A stretch of DNA of 64,000 nt from assembly GCA_022772675.1 (NCBI GenBank), contig JALEZW010000046.1:1-64000 (forward strand), read 5' to 3'. The DNA is from Agathobacter sp. (lineage in GTDB: Bacteria > Bacillota > Clostridia > Lachnospirales > Lachnospiraceae). Below are positions 30,895 to 40,019 of the stretch, piece after piece; the first letter of the stretch is position 1, and each line of letters begins with the position of its first letter. The notes beneath the pieces were generated by a model. The model did no database searches. It saw nothing but the letters and a program-made list of their open reading frames with translations, and had not been told where the DNA came from. The position numbers and the translations under genes are program-made.

Positions 30895-33558
30895 ATGAAA
30901 AAGAGTTATGGCGTCAATGAGCTGCGCCGGATGTATCTGGAGTTTTTCGAGAGCAAGGGACATCTTGCCATGAAGAGCTTTTCATTAGTACCACATAATG
31001 ACAACAGTCTGCTTCTTATTAATGCGGGAATGGCACCCCTTAAGCCATATTTTACAGGACAGGAGATTCCGCCGAGAAGACGTGTGACTACCTGCCAGAA
31101 GTGTGTGCGTACCGGTGATATTGAGAATGTTGGAAAGACTGCCCGGCACCTTACATTTTTTGAGATGCTTGGAAACTTCTCCTTTGGCGATTATTTTAAG
31201 CATGAGGCGATTGCCTGGTCCTGGGAATTTCTGACAAAGGTGCTGGGACTTGAGGAAGACCGCTTATATCCTTCAATTTACGGGGAAGACGATGAGGCTT
31301 TCGATATCTGGACGAAAGAGGTTGGCGTGCCGGCAGAGAGGATTACCCGGTTTTACCGTGATCCGGAAACCGGAGAGTGTGATAATTTCTGGGAGCATGG
31401 TGCTGGTCCCTGTGGACCCTGTTCTGAAATCTACTACGACAGAGGTGAAAAATACGGCTGCGGAAAGCCGGACTGTAAGGTGGGATGTGACTGCGACCGC
31501 TTTATGGAGGTATGGAATAACGTATTTACCCAGTTTGAGGGTGACGGAAAGGGTGGATACACGGAGCTTTCCCAGAAGAATATTGATACTGGCATGGGAC
31601 TGGAGCGTCTGGCAGTTGTGATGCAGGATGTGGATTCTGTATTTGATATTGATACGATGAAGGCTATCCGGGATAAAATCTGCGAGATGTCGGGAAAAAG
31701 TTATCAGGTTGACGCTATGGATGATGTATCCATCCGTCTCATTACCGATCATATTCGTTCTGCAACATTTCTGGTGTCTGACGGTGTTATGCCCAGCAAT
31801 GAGGGAAGGGGCTATGTTCTTCGCCGGCTGATCCGCCGTGCCTCCCGTCATGGAAAGATTCTCGGAATCGACGGAATGTTTCTTGCAAAGCTGTCTGAGA
31901 CTGTTATTAATGATAGTAAGGATGGATATCCGGAGCTGGAGGAAAAGAAAGAATTTATCTTTAAGGTACTGACCCAGGAAGAGGAAAAATTTAATAAGAC
32001 CATTGACCAGGGGCTTGCAATTCTCTCAGACTTCATGGATGAGATGAAGAAAAACGGAAAGAAAGAACTTTCCGGTGCCGATACCTTTAAGCTTTACGAT
32101 ACTTACGGATTCCCGGTTGATCTGACAGAGGAAATCTTAGAGGAGCAGGGATTCTCCTATAATGAAGAAGAGTTTAAGGCATGTATGGAGGAACAGAGAC
32201 AGAAGGCGAGAAGTGCCCGTAAGGTAACCAATTATATGGGGGCGGATGCCACGGTTTACGAGCAGATCGATCCCTCCATTACCACAGAATTTGTAGGTTA
32301 CGACCATCTGGAATATACCTCAAAAGTTACTGTTATGACAACGGAGACGGAGATTGTGGAGGCTCTTTCTGACGGAGAAAACGGTACCATTATCGTGGAG
32401 CAGACTCCGTTTTATGCTACCATGGGTGGACAGCAGGGAGATAAGGGACTGATTCGTACACCCGATGGTGTCTTTGAGGTAGAAGATACTATCAAGCTAT
32501 TGGGTGGCAAATATGGACATGTGGGACATATGGTGTCCGGCATGATCCGCACCGGAGAAAATGTAGAACTTTCTGTAGATAAAACGCTTCGGGCAAAGAC
32601 CTGCGCGAACCATTCTGCAACCCACCTGCTGCAGAAAGCACTCCGTGAGGTTCTTGGCACCCACGTAGAACAGGCAGGTTCTTATCAGGACAGCGAGCGT
32701 ACCAGATTTGACTTTACCCACTTTGCGGCAATGACTCCGGAGGAACTTTCGAAAGTTGAGGATCTGGTCAATGAGAAGATTAATGAGGCATTGGATGTCC
32801 GTACCGATATCATGACAGTGGATGAGGCAAAGAAAACCGGTGCCATGGCTCTTTTCGGTGAGAAATACGGCGAAAAGGTCCGTGTAGTTTCCATGGGAGA
32901 TTTCTCCAAAGAGTTCTGTGGAGGAACCCATGTAAAGAATACTGCAGACATTAAGTACTTTAAGATTTTGTCGGAGAGTGGTGTTGCTGCCGGGGTACGT
33001 CGAATTGAGGCCCTGACCGGTGACAATGTGATTGCCTGCTATAAGAAGATGGAAGCAGAGTTTGAGGCGGCAGCAAAGGCTGTAAAGGCAACACCTGCAA
33101 ATCTCTTAGAGCGGTTAGAGCATCTGACTGCGGAACTTAAGGAACTTAAGAGTGAAAATGAATCCTTAAAGAGCAAGGCTGCGAAAGATGCACTGGGCGA
33201 TGTGATGAGCCAGGTTAAGGAAGTAAAGGGCGTGAAACTTCTTGCTGTCAGCGTTTCCGGAGTAGATATGAATGGTCTTCGTGATCTGGGCGACCAGTTG
33301 AAAGGCAAAATCGGGGAAGGCGTTGTTGTGGCTGCCTCTGACTGTGATGGAAAAGTAAACCTGATTGCCATGGCAACAGATGGAGCCATGAAGAAAGGTG
33401 CCCATGCCGGCAATCTGATTAAAGCCATTGCTGCAAAGGTGGGCGGAGGCGGCGGTGGACGTCCGAATATGGCTCAGGCCGGAGGAAAGAATCCGGCTGG
33501 CATTCCGGAGGCTCTTGTTGAGGCAGAGAATGCACTGCTTGCAATGATTAAAGATTAA
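30895..33558 (+). CDS. alaS: Alanyl-tRNA synthetase
   Basis: The 887-residue class II synthetase charges tRNA-Ala. It begins with NELRRMYLEFFESKGH, has motif 2 and 3 regions (VCRTGDIENVG-type, GMGLERLAVV), the editing domain zinc sites HSATHLLQKALREVLG and EFCGGTHVKNTADI, and the C-terminal DHHA1 part ending in GGGGGGRPNMAQAGGK. Length is normal. GGAGG precedes the ATG. A strong terminator follows. Confidence 0.97.
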   Translation: MKKSYGVNELRRMYLEFFESKGHLAMKSFSLVPHNDNSLLLINAGMAPLKPYFTGQEIPPRRRVTTCQKCVRTGDIENVGKTARHLTFFEMLGNFSFGDYFKHEAIAWSWEFLTKVLGLEEDRLYPSIYGEDDEAFDIWTKEVGVPAERITRFYRDPETGECDNFWEHGAGPCGPCSEIYYDRGEKYGCGKPDCKVGCDCDRFMEVWNNVFTQFEGDGKGGYTELSQKNIDTGMGLERLAVVMQDVDSVFDIDTMKAIRDKICEMSGKSYQVDAMDDVSIRLITDHIRSATFLVSDGVMPSNEGRGYVLRRLIRRASRHGKILGIDGMFLAKLSETVINDSKDGYPELEEKKEFIFKVLTQEEEKFNKTIDQGLAILSDFMDEMKKNGKKELSGADTFKLYDTYGFPVDLTEEILEEQGFSYNEEEFKACMEEQRQKARSARKVTNYMGADATVYEQIDPSITTEFVGYDHLEYTSKVTVMTTETEIVEALSDGENGTIIVEQTPFYATMGGQQGDKGLIRTPDGVFEVEDTIKLLGGKYGHVGHMVSGMIRTGENVELSVDKTLRAKTCANHSATHLLQKALREVLGTHVEQAGSYQDSERTRFDFTHFAAMTPEELSKVEDLVNEKINEALDVRTDIMTVDEAKKTGAMALFGEKYGEKVRVVSMGDFSKEFCGGTHVKNTADIKYFKILSESGVAAGVRRIEALTGDNVIACYKKMEAEFEAAAKAVKATPANLLERLEHLTAELKELKSENESLKSKAAKDALGDVMSQVKEVKGVKLLAVSVSGVDMNGLRDLGDQLKGKIGEGVVVAASDCDGKVNLIAMATDGAMKKGAHAGNLIKAIAAKVGGGGGGRPNMAQAGGKNPAGIPEALVEAENALLAMIKD

Positions 33559-33597
33559 ACAAAGTATTGGTAAATTTATTTGCCATACAGACAACGT

Positions 33598-33646
33598 AAA
33601 AAATGACAGGAAAAGACTGCAGAGGGTCTTTATCCTGTCATTTTTT
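33598..33646 (+). terminator. alaS terminator
   Basis: A 14-bp stem (33598-33611 with 33633-33646; core ATGACAGGA/TCCTGTCAT) and an inner AAAGAC/GTCTTT pairing end in a six-T run. Confidence 0.9.
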
Positions 33647-33735
33647 GTTTATTACTGTATAAATGAAAAAAGTGGTAAAAAAATGTTAAAAATAACTAAA
33701 AAAATGTAAAAAATAATGTTATTTATGAAAATATA

Positions 33736-33744
33736 TGATATAAT
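33736..33744 (+). promoter_or_regulatory. Extended -10 promoter of the solute-binding protein gene
   Basis: TGATATAAT (33736-33744) is a full extended -10. The region before it is very A/T-rich (UP-element-like) with no clear -35. It gives a leader of about 130 bases. Confidence 0.6.
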
Positions 33745-33813
33745 AGTAGAAAATCATAGGAGATGGTGATGGGGGGAATTCCAGCATCTGAATCTTGCAA
33801 AATAAAAATTAAA

Positions 33814-33865
33814 CCAGTATAGCTGTTTTTCATTGACCGGAATTTTTTTAGGGCTGCTATACTGG
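33814..33865 (+). promoter_or_regulatory. Leader hairpin before the solute-binding protein gene
   Basis: CCAGTATAGC (33814-33823) pairs perfectly with GCTATACTGG (33856-33865); the stem ends right at the GGAGGAAAGGAG ribosome site. It could gate translation or stabilise the mRNA. No known riboswitch class was recognised. Confidence 0.5.
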
Positions 33866-33882
33866 AGGAAAGGAGAAATTTT

Positions 33883-35154
33883 ATGAAACGAAAGATTCTT
33901 TCGGTATTTCTGACAGGTTTTATGGCTGTTTCCCTGCTTGCAGGCTGTGCCAATGGTGGTGGAAATCAGGGTTCGACCGAGAAACAGGGGGCAGAGGCTG
34001 CAAACACAAAGGGCGGCAAGGTGACACTTAAGGTATGGACGGAGGAAAATACTTTTGAGGCCACAAACCAGATGATTGAAAGTTTTAAGGAGCAGTATAA
34101 GGGACAGGCCGACTTTGAAATTACACTGGAGAAGAATTCGGATGCGGATACAAGAGATAATGTTCTGGCTGATGTGCATAATGCTGCCGATGTGTTTGCT
34201 ATGGCGGATGATCAGGTGGCGCCTCTTGCAGCAGCAGGCGCACTCTATCCGGTGCCGAATGTAGATGAGGTCAAGGCTGAGAATGTTGAGGGATCTGTTG
34301 ACTCTGCAACGATAGATGATGTATTATATGCATATCCGATGACAGCGGATAACGGATATTTCCTGTATTATAATAAAAAATATTATAAGAATTCCGACGT
34401 TGCTACCCTTGATAAGGTGTTAAAAGTGGCGGCGGATAACGGGAAAAAGTTTAGTATGGACTGGTCATCCGGCTGGTATCTGTATTCCTTTTTCGGATGC
34501 ACCGGACTGGATTTTGGAATCAATGATGACAGTGTGACAAACCATTGTGACTGGAATGCAAAGGAAGGAGATATTAAGGGGGTAGATATTGCCCAGGCAA
34601 TGCTTGATATTTCCGCAAGTCCAGCATTTATGAATGCAGCAGATGCAGATTTTGTTTCCGTTATGAAAGACGGGTCGGTAATTGCCGGTGTGAGCGGTGT
34701 CTGGAATTCGGCTGCACTGAAGCAGAGTCTGGGAAATGATCTGGGTGCAGTAAAGCTTCCTACCTATACAGTGGCAGGAAAACAGGTGCAGATGGCATCA
34801 TTCTCAGGGTATAAGCTTTTTGGGGTAAATGCCTACTCCAAGAATCCGGAGTGGGCGGCAAAGCTTGCTGACTGGCTGACCAATGAACAGAACCAGACAC
34901 TCCGTTTTGAGATGAACGGACAGGGCCCGTCCAATATCAAAGCGGCAGATTCAGATAAAATTAAGACGGATGTAGCTATTCAGGCTGTCATGGCTCAGTC
35001 AGAGTTTGGAAAGCTGCAGCGGGTAGGAAACAGTTACTGGGATGCCTGCTCCAGTTATGGTCAGGTTATGGCTTTCGGAAATCCGGACCATATACAATTG
35101 CAGAAGATTATGGATGAACTGGTTAAGGGAATAACAAAATCAGTAGCCGGTTAA
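33883..35154 (+). CDS. Extracellular solute-binding lipoprotein (maltose-binding type)
   Basis: The 423-residue protein has a lipoprotein signal (hydrophobic core, then LLAGC with the lipidated Cys near residue 22), a Gly/Gln/Glu-rich linker and a family 1 solute-binding domain ([57 protein letters not shown]). Such proteins bring sugars to ABC permeases, but no permease or ATPase gene lies nearby. Instead the next gene, 13 bases on, is a chemoreceptor. The protein may therefore be a ligand sensor for chemotaxis, as MBP is for Tar, or it may feed a permease encoded elsewhere. Confidence 0.88.
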   Translation: MKRKILSVFLTGFMAVSLLAGCANGGGNQGSTEKQGAEAANTKGGKVTLKVWTEENTFEATNQMIESFKEQYKGQADFEITLEKNSDADTRDNVLADVHNAADVFAMADDQVAPLAAAGALYPVPNVDEVKAENVEGSVDSATIDDVLYAYPMTADNGYFLYYNKKYYKNSDVATLDKVLKVAADNGKKFSMDWSSGWYLYSFFGCTGLDFGINDDSVTNHCDWNAKEGDIKGVDIAQAMLDISASPAFMNAADADFVSVMKDGSVIAGVSGVWNSAALKQSLGNDLGAVKLPTYTVAGKQVQMASFSGYKLFGVNAYSKNPEWAAKLADWLTNEQNQTLRFEMNGQGPSNIKAADSDKIKTDVAIQAVMAQSEFGKLQRVGNSYWDACSSYGQVMAFGNPDHIQLQKIMDELVKGITKSVAG

Positions 35155-35167
35155 GGAGGTTTGTAAA

Positions 35168-36907
35168 ATGCAAGAGAAAAACCAAAAAAAATTGAGCACA
35201 AAACTGATTATACTGATTCCGGTACTGATTCTTGGGATATTCAGTGTGGTGTCCAATCTGTTGTCTGTTTCCAGTATTCGGAATATTAATGCAGATGCAG
35301 CAAAGATTGCGGATGAATCCCTGATGAGTATCCGTAAACTTGCAGAAATCCAGAAGGAGACACAGGAAGTTCATACGTTGGGGCTCTCCCATGTTGTGGC
35401 AACAGATTTGTCCTCCATGATTAATCTGGTGGCACAAATCAGGGAAAAGGATGCCCAGCTGGAAAAGAGTATTGATGAATATCAGAAGTATGTGACTTCT
35501 GAGACAAAGAAAAACTATGAGGATCTGAAGAAAAATTATTCTGACCTGAAATATCAGTGTGAAAACCTTCTTGCCTACAGCGCAGCGGGGGATGGCACCC
35601 AGGCCTATGGGCTGGCAAATGGAGATATAAAGAAATATGCTAATGCAATCGGAAGTAATATTGAACAGATGCAGAAGGTAATCAGTGAGGATACCGATGC
35701 CCAGAGAAAAGATCTGACAAGGGCTTATCACAAATCACTGGTGATTTGTGTGATTACAATTTTAATCAGTATCATTTCGCTGGTGGCTACCGTGCTTTGC
35801 GTAATGGGACTTGTGATTGTTCCCCTTTCCAGGACAAATAAGGAGATTAAAGAAATCATAAACGGTATTGATAACCGCGAGGGAGATCTGACACGCCGTG
35901 TCACGATTATGGCCAATCAGGAAGTTGCTTCTGTTGGAAACGGTATCAATTCCTTTATGGGAAAACTTCAGAATATCTTTAAGATGATCAGCAATAATGC
36001 CAGCGAGCTTGAGAGCGTGGTTAATGAGGTACGGGAAAGCGTGCAGACTTCAAACGGAAGTGTATCGGATCTGTCCGCATTAACGGAGGAGCTTTCTGCC
36101 ACTATGCAGGATATTTCCGAGAATGCATCCCGTATCAATGAGAATACAGAGTCTGTTGCAGATGAGGTAAGTGAGATTGCCGAGAAGACATCGGAAATCA
36201 ATCAGTACACTAAGGAAATGAAAGAACATGCAGAGGCAATGGAGTCTGCTGCCCGTGAAAACATGGATACCACCGGTGCCAAGGTGAATGATATTGTTGC
36301 TGTATTAAGTCAGGCTATTGAGGATAGCAACAGTGTGAACCAGGTGGACAGCCTGACGAATGATATTTTAAATATTGCAAGCCAGACGAACCTTCTGGCA
36401 CTGAATGCCTCAATTGAAGCTGCCCGTGCCGGTGACGCAGGAAAAGGCTTTGCGGTGGTTGCAACGGAAATCAGCCAGCTGGCTTCTGCCAGCCAGGAGG
36501 CTGCCAATAATATTCAAAGAATCAATGCAGTTGTTACATCTGCAGTACATAATCTTGCAGAGAATGCAAATGGGCTTGTAGAGTATATGAACGGAAAGAT
36601 TCTTCCGGAATTCCAGAAGTTTGTAGAGTCCGGCAGTGCATACCGTGACAAGGCATCTTTCATTGAAGGTGTGATGGGAGAGTTCAAGGAACGTACAGAT
36701 TCTCTGCAGCAGTCCATGAGTGAGATTGCAGATTCTGTCAACACGATTTCCCATGCTATCGAGGAAGGCGTCAGTGGCGTGGTTTCAACTGCAGACAGTA
36801 CACAGGTGCTTGTCAGTGATATGGACAGGATTTCCAGAAAAATGGATGAGAACTTTGCGATTGCTGACGGGCTGAGAAAAGAGACCTCTATATTTACAAA
36901 ATTGTAA
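35168..36907 (+). CDS. Methyl-accepting chemotaxis protein
   Basis: The 579-residue receptor has a first membrane segment (about 13-33), a helical periplasmic-type sensor domain (about 34-190, four-helix-bundle-like), a second membrane segment (about 196-220), a HAMP region with [11 protein letters not shown], and a long coiled-coil signalling domain. The hairpin tip is [27 protein letters not shown] near residues 400-426. It ends without a CheR-binding pentapeptide. Cotranscribed with the solute-binding lipoprotein; the two could form one sensing unit. AAGGAGG lies just before the ATG. Confidence 0.93.
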   Translation: MQEKNQKKLSTKLIILIPVLILGIFSVVSNLLSVSSIRNINADAAKIADESLMSIRKLAEIQKETQEVHTLGLSHVVATDLSSMINLVAQIREKDAQLEKSIDEYQKYVTSETKKNYEDLKKNYSDLKYQCENLLAYSAAGDGTQAYGLANGDIKKYANAIGSNIEQMQKVISEDTDAQRKDLTRAYHKSLVICVITILISIISLVATVLCVMGLVIVPLSRTNKEIKEIINGIDNREGDLTRRVTIMANQEVASVGNGINSFMGKLQNIFKMISNNASELESVVNEVRESVQTSNGSVSDLSALTEELSATMQDISENASRINENTESVADEVSEIAEKTSEINQYTKEMKEHAEAMESAARENMDTTGAKVNDIVAVLSQAIEDSNSVNQVDSLTNDILNIASQTNLLALNASIEAARAGDAGKGFAVVATEISQLASASQEAANNIQRINAVVTSAVHNLAENANGLVEYMNGKILPEFQKFVESGSAYRDKASFIEGVMGEFKERTDSLQQSMSEIADSVNTISHAIEEGVSGVVSTADSTQVLVSDMDRISRKMDENFAIADGLRKETSIFTKL

Positions 36908-36928
36908 AATAAAATTTTGTAAAACCTA

Positions 36929-36956
36929 TTGACAAACTCATATATTTTGGTAAAAT
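36929..36956 (+). promoter_or_regulatory. rpsU promoter
   Basis: TTGACA (36929-36934), 16 bases, TGGTAAAAT with -10 TAAAAT (36951-36956) and an extended TG. Confidence 0.75.
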
Positions 36957-37024
36957 GATTGTCAGTGCAATAATAACCTTACAGTTGATGCACAATTTCG
37001 CAACTGGAGGGAGGTTAGGAAAGA

Positions 37025-37201
37025 ATGTCAAGTGTAATCGTTAAAGAAAACGAGACTTTAGATAGCGCATTACGTCGTTTCAAGAGAAACTGTGCTAAGG
37101 CTGGTATTCAGCAGGAGATTCGTAAGAGAGAGCATTACGAGAAGCCAAGCGTAAGACGTAAGAAGAAATCTGAAGCAGCTAGAAAAAGAAAATACAACTA
37201 G
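37025..37201 (+). CDS. rpsU: 30S ribosomal protein S21
   Basis: The 58-residue protein [20 protein letters not shown], continuing to a basic end ([19 protein letters not shown]), is S21, an S20-like late small-subunit protein that helps mRNA binding. GGAGGGAGG precedes the ATG. It has its own promoter and terminator and is therefore a single-gene unit, unlike the rpsU-dnaG arrangement of enteric bacteria. Confidence 0.96.
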   Translation: MSSVIVKENETLDSALRRFKRNCAKAGIQQEIRKREHYEKPSVRRKKKSEAARKRKYN

Positions 37202-37209
37202 CGTATGTA

Positions 37210-37241
37210 ACCCCACGAGAGGTCTCGTGGGGTGCTTTTTT
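37210..37241 (+). terminator. rpsU terminator
   Basis: ACCCCACGAG (37210-37219) pairs with CTCGTGGGGT (37224-37233) around a four-base loop, followed by GC and a six-T run. Confidence 0.9.
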
Positions 37242-37261
37242 GGTTATGTACAGAGGATTCT

Positions 37262-37900
37262 TTAATAACCCAGGTCTTCCCCAACAAGAATTACTTTTAT
37301 ACGGTCAGGATTTCCGCTCCGGCGTGTAACAACGATCTGGTTGCAGATACAGTCCGGGCTGAGGCAGTGGGCACAGACACCGGTTGCTGCGCATGGAGTG
37401 TTTTTATTTAAACGGATGCAGTTAGGCGGGGTTGCAGAATTCCGGACACGGCGGATGCCGTCTTCTATGTCCGGTACAACCTTGTTCATTCCGGCAACGA
37501 TTACAACCTGCTCGGGTCCGTAGATTAACGCAGCTACACGGTTTCCGTTTCCGTCAATATTGATCAGTTCACCCTTTACAGTAATTGCATTGGTGCTCAT
37601 ATAATAGGTGTCGGCAGACAGGGCATCATGCATGATTTTTTTTACTTCTTCCGGGGATTTACCGGTGGAGCGGTCATACAATGTGATAGTATTCAGACTC
37701 CGCAGTCCGGAGAGAATCCCGGTTTCCTCGAGAGTCATGGAGCCGCCGAAGGATACACTGGTTCCCTCTTTTGCGAAGGAAAGAGCTTTTTCACAGGCTT
37801 CTTCCTTTGTGGGACAGAAGAAACCTTCTATCTGGCGGGAAGCGAGATTTTTTATGATAGTTTTTGCAACAGTTTCGTAGTATTGCTGTTTAATTGTCAT
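37262..37900 (-). CDS. LUD domain protein (LutC/YkgG-like)
   Basis: The 212-residue protein belongs to the LUD (DUF162) family: GTSVSFGGSMTLEETGI near residue 45, DTYYMSTNAIT, GELINIDGNGNRVAALIYGPEQVV and a cysteine cluster near residue 180 (CAATGVCAHCLSPDCICN). LutC-like members take part in lactate oxidation, but stand-alone clostridial forms like this one are of unknown role; the cysteine cluster suggests a metal or Fe-S site. ATG 37900 follows AAGGAGGT; an upstream start at 37942 has no site. It is divergent from an ABC exporter gene. Confidence 0.85.
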   Translation of the reverse strand: MTIKQQYYETVAKTIIKNLASRQIEGFFCPTKEEACEKALSFAKEGTSVSFGGSMTLEETGILSGLRSLNTITLYDRSTGKSPEEVKKIMHDALSADTYYMSTNAITVKGELINIDGNGNRVAALIYGPEQVVIVAGMNKVVPDIEDGIRRVRNSATPPNCIRLNKNTPCAATGVCAHCLSPDCICNQIVVTRRSGNPDRIKVILVGEDLGY

Positions 37901-37969
37901 AGGGTACCTCCTTATTGAATTCTTCGATGTTATTTTAAGCATAACTCTATTTATGGTATTTCACAAGAT

Positions 37970-38077
37970 GTTCAAAGAAATGTGTCAAGTTTTCGAAGAA
38001 AACTTGACATGCAGCGTCGGTCCATTGCCGAAGGCAATTATTCATGGACCGACGTTCAAAGAAATGTGTCAGGTTTT
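37970..38077. repeat. Direct repeat flanking paired hairpins
   Basis: A 24-base sequence (GTTCAAAGAAATGTGTCAAG...) at 37970-37993 returns with one change at 38054-38077. Between are two perfect hairpins: TGTCAAGTTTTC/GAAAACTTGACA (37983-38009) and CGTCGGTCCAT/ATGGACCGACG (38015-38054). It lies in the leader of the exporter gene and looks like a small inserted palindrome with a target duplication, or a regulatory leader. Confidence 0.55.
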
Positions 38078-38107
38078 TATGGGACAATGTTCCCCAAAGG
38101 TGATAAA

Positions 38108-39838
38108 ATGAAAGATAATTTAAAGAAAATGATCAGCTACTACAAACCATATTTAAAAATATTCTGGGCGGACATGCTGTTTGCGACCCTTTCGGCGGCA
38201 GTGGCGCTGTCCATTCCCCTTGTGGTGCGTTACGTGACATCGACACTCATTTATATGGAGCCACAGGAGATTCTGCGTCGGATAGTCTTTATTGGAGCCG
38301 GCCTGTTCGCTATGCTGGCACTTGACTGCTACAGCCGCTATTTCATTGGAAATTACGGACATGTGATGGGAGCAAAGATGGAATATGACATGCGTGGGGA
38401 AATGTTTTCCCATATGCAGAAGCTGTCCTTTTCCTTTTATGATGATGCAAAGGTAGGGCAGCTCATGAGCAGGATTACATCGGATCTGTTTGATATTACG
38501 GAGCTTCTTCACCATGGACCGGAAAACATTATTCTTTCCGTCTTAAAAATTTCAGGAGCCTTTGTCATTCTCTTAAGTATTAATGGATGGCTTGCGCTGG
38601 CTGCTTTTTTTGTACTGCCTTTTATGTTTGCCTTTGCGTTTTTCCTGAATAAGAAAATGAGGGCTGCTTTTAAGAGAAACCGGGTGAAAATTGCAGATAT
38701 CAATGCTCAGATCGAGGACAGTCTGTCCGGAATCCGCGTGGTCAAATCTTTTGCCAATGAAGAAATTGAGGAGAAAAAATTCCGTGAAGGAAATGACGGA
38801 TTCCTTTCGGCAAAGAAGAACAGTTATCGGTATATGGGCAGCTTTCAGGCGGGAGTCGGAGTGTTTACCATGCTGATTCAGGTGAATGTGATTCTGGCCG
38901 GGACCGTGATGATTGCAAAAGGAATTGTGTCGGTTACAGACCTGGTGACGTTTCTTCTTTATATCAGCGTTTTTACGGAACCGATTAAGACGCTGGTTGA
39001 TTTTACGGAGCAGTTTCAGAATGGTTACACCGGGTTTGAGCGTTTTCAGGAGATTATGAATATCCAGCCGGATATTGCGGATTCTAAGGATGCTGCAGAG
39101 CTTGATAATGTCAAGGGAGAGATTAACTTTGATAATGTTTCTTTCCGTTATGAAGACAACCAGGAGAAGGTGTTAAACCATATTAATCTGAAAGTACCGG
39201 CAGGATCCTACACGGCACTGGTTGGTTCCTCCGGAGCAGGAAAGACAACCCTGTGTTCCCTGATTCCACGCTTTTACGATGTGACCGGTGGCAGAATCCT
39301 GATTGATGGAAAGGATGTCCGGAGCGTGACACTGAAAAGTCTGCGGAATCATATTGGTATGGTTCAGCAGGATGTCTACCTCTTTGCGGGAACGATTTTC
39401 GAAAATATCCGTTATGGAAAGCCGGATGCCACCAGAGAAGAAGTGATTGAGGCGGCAAAGAAAGCAAATGCCCATGAATTTATCATGGCATTTCCGGAGG
39501 GCTATGACACGGATATCGGCCAGCGCGGAATCAAGCTGTCAGGCGGGCAGAAACAGAGACTTTCCATTGCAAGAGTGTTCCTTAAGAATCCGCCCATTCT
39601 GATTTTTGACGAAGCTACTTCGGCACTGGATAATGAGAGTGAGCGTTTTGTTCAGGAATCATTGGAAAAACTTGCGAAAAACCGTACGACCCTGGTGATT
39701 GCTCACAGGCTGACTACGATTCAGAATGCTGAAAACATTCTTGTGCTTACAGAAGAGGGCATTGCGGAATCCGGTACCCATGCAGAGCTGCTGGCTAAGG
39801 GCGGCATTTATGAGAAATTGTATCATATGCATTCGTAA
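38108..39838 (+). CDS. ABC exporter (MsbA/LmrA-like half transporter)
   Basis: The 576-residue protein has six predicted membrane segments in residues 20-300 and a C-terminal ATPase with Walker A VGSSGAGKTTLC, Q-loop GMVQQDVYLFAGT, signature KLSGGQKQRLSIARV and Walker B ILIFDEATSALD, followed by the H-loop IAHRLTT. Substrate (lipid, drug or peptide) unknown. ATG 38108 is chosen because AAAGGTGA precedes it and family proteins start at KKMISYYKPY; the 42 codons upstream lie in a hairpin repeat. It acts as a homodimer or with a partner encoded elsewhere. Confidence 0.92.
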   Translation: MKDNLKKMISYYKPYLKIFWADMLFATLSAAVALSIPLVVRYVTSTLIYMEPQEILRRIVFIGAGLFAMLALDCYSRYFIGNYGHVMGAKMEYDMRGEMFSHMQKLSFSFYDDAKVGQLMSRITSDLFDITELLHHGPENIILSVLKISGAFVILLSINGWLALAAFFVLPFMFAFAFFLNKKMRAAFKRNRVKIADINAQIEDSLSGIRVVKSFANEEIEEKKFREGNDGFLSAKKNSYRYMGSFQAGVGVFTMLIQVNVILAGTVMIAKGIVSVTDLVTFLLYISVFTEPIKTLVDFTEQFQNGYTGFERFQEIMNIQPDIADSKDAAELDNVKGEINFDNVSFRYEDNQEKVLNHINLKVPAGSYTALVGSSGAGKTTLCSLIPRFYDVTGGRILIDGKDVRSVTLKSLRNHIGMVQQDVYLFAGTIFENIRYGKPDATREEVIEAAKKANAHEFIMAFPEGYDTDIGQRGIKLSGGQKQRLSIARVFLKNPPILIFDEATSALDNESERFVQESLEKLAKNRTTLVIAHRLTTIQNAENILVLTEEGIAESGTHAELLAKGGIYEKLYHMHS

Positions 39839-39918
39839 GTCAGGTGTATCGTTTTTGGGGTACTTACATCATGAGATAAGTTCACAGGAAGATTATGGGA
39901 AGTTTATAGGAATTTTAT

Positions 39919-39947
39919 TTGCAAAAATTATCCAATGCGAGTATGAT
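39919..39947 (+). promoter_or_regulatory. Promoter of the CobW-like gene pair
   Basis: TTGCAA (39919-39924), 17 bases, TATGAT (39942-39947), about 70 bases before the first start codon. Confidence 0.65.
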
Positions 39948-40019
39948 AGGAAATTGGATTAAAAGAGTTATCTTTTCATCTTAAAAATAAATTGCAAAAA
40001 TAATAAAGGAGCAGGAAAA

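Noticed and set aside
33745-33882. Known riboswitch in the solute-binding protein leader
   Set aside because: Only one hairpin is clear and none of the conserved cores I know could be matched.
37982-38107. 42-codon N-terminal extension of the ABC exporter
   Set aside because: It is encoded in the hairpin repeat, lacks a ribosome site, and the family start is at 38108.
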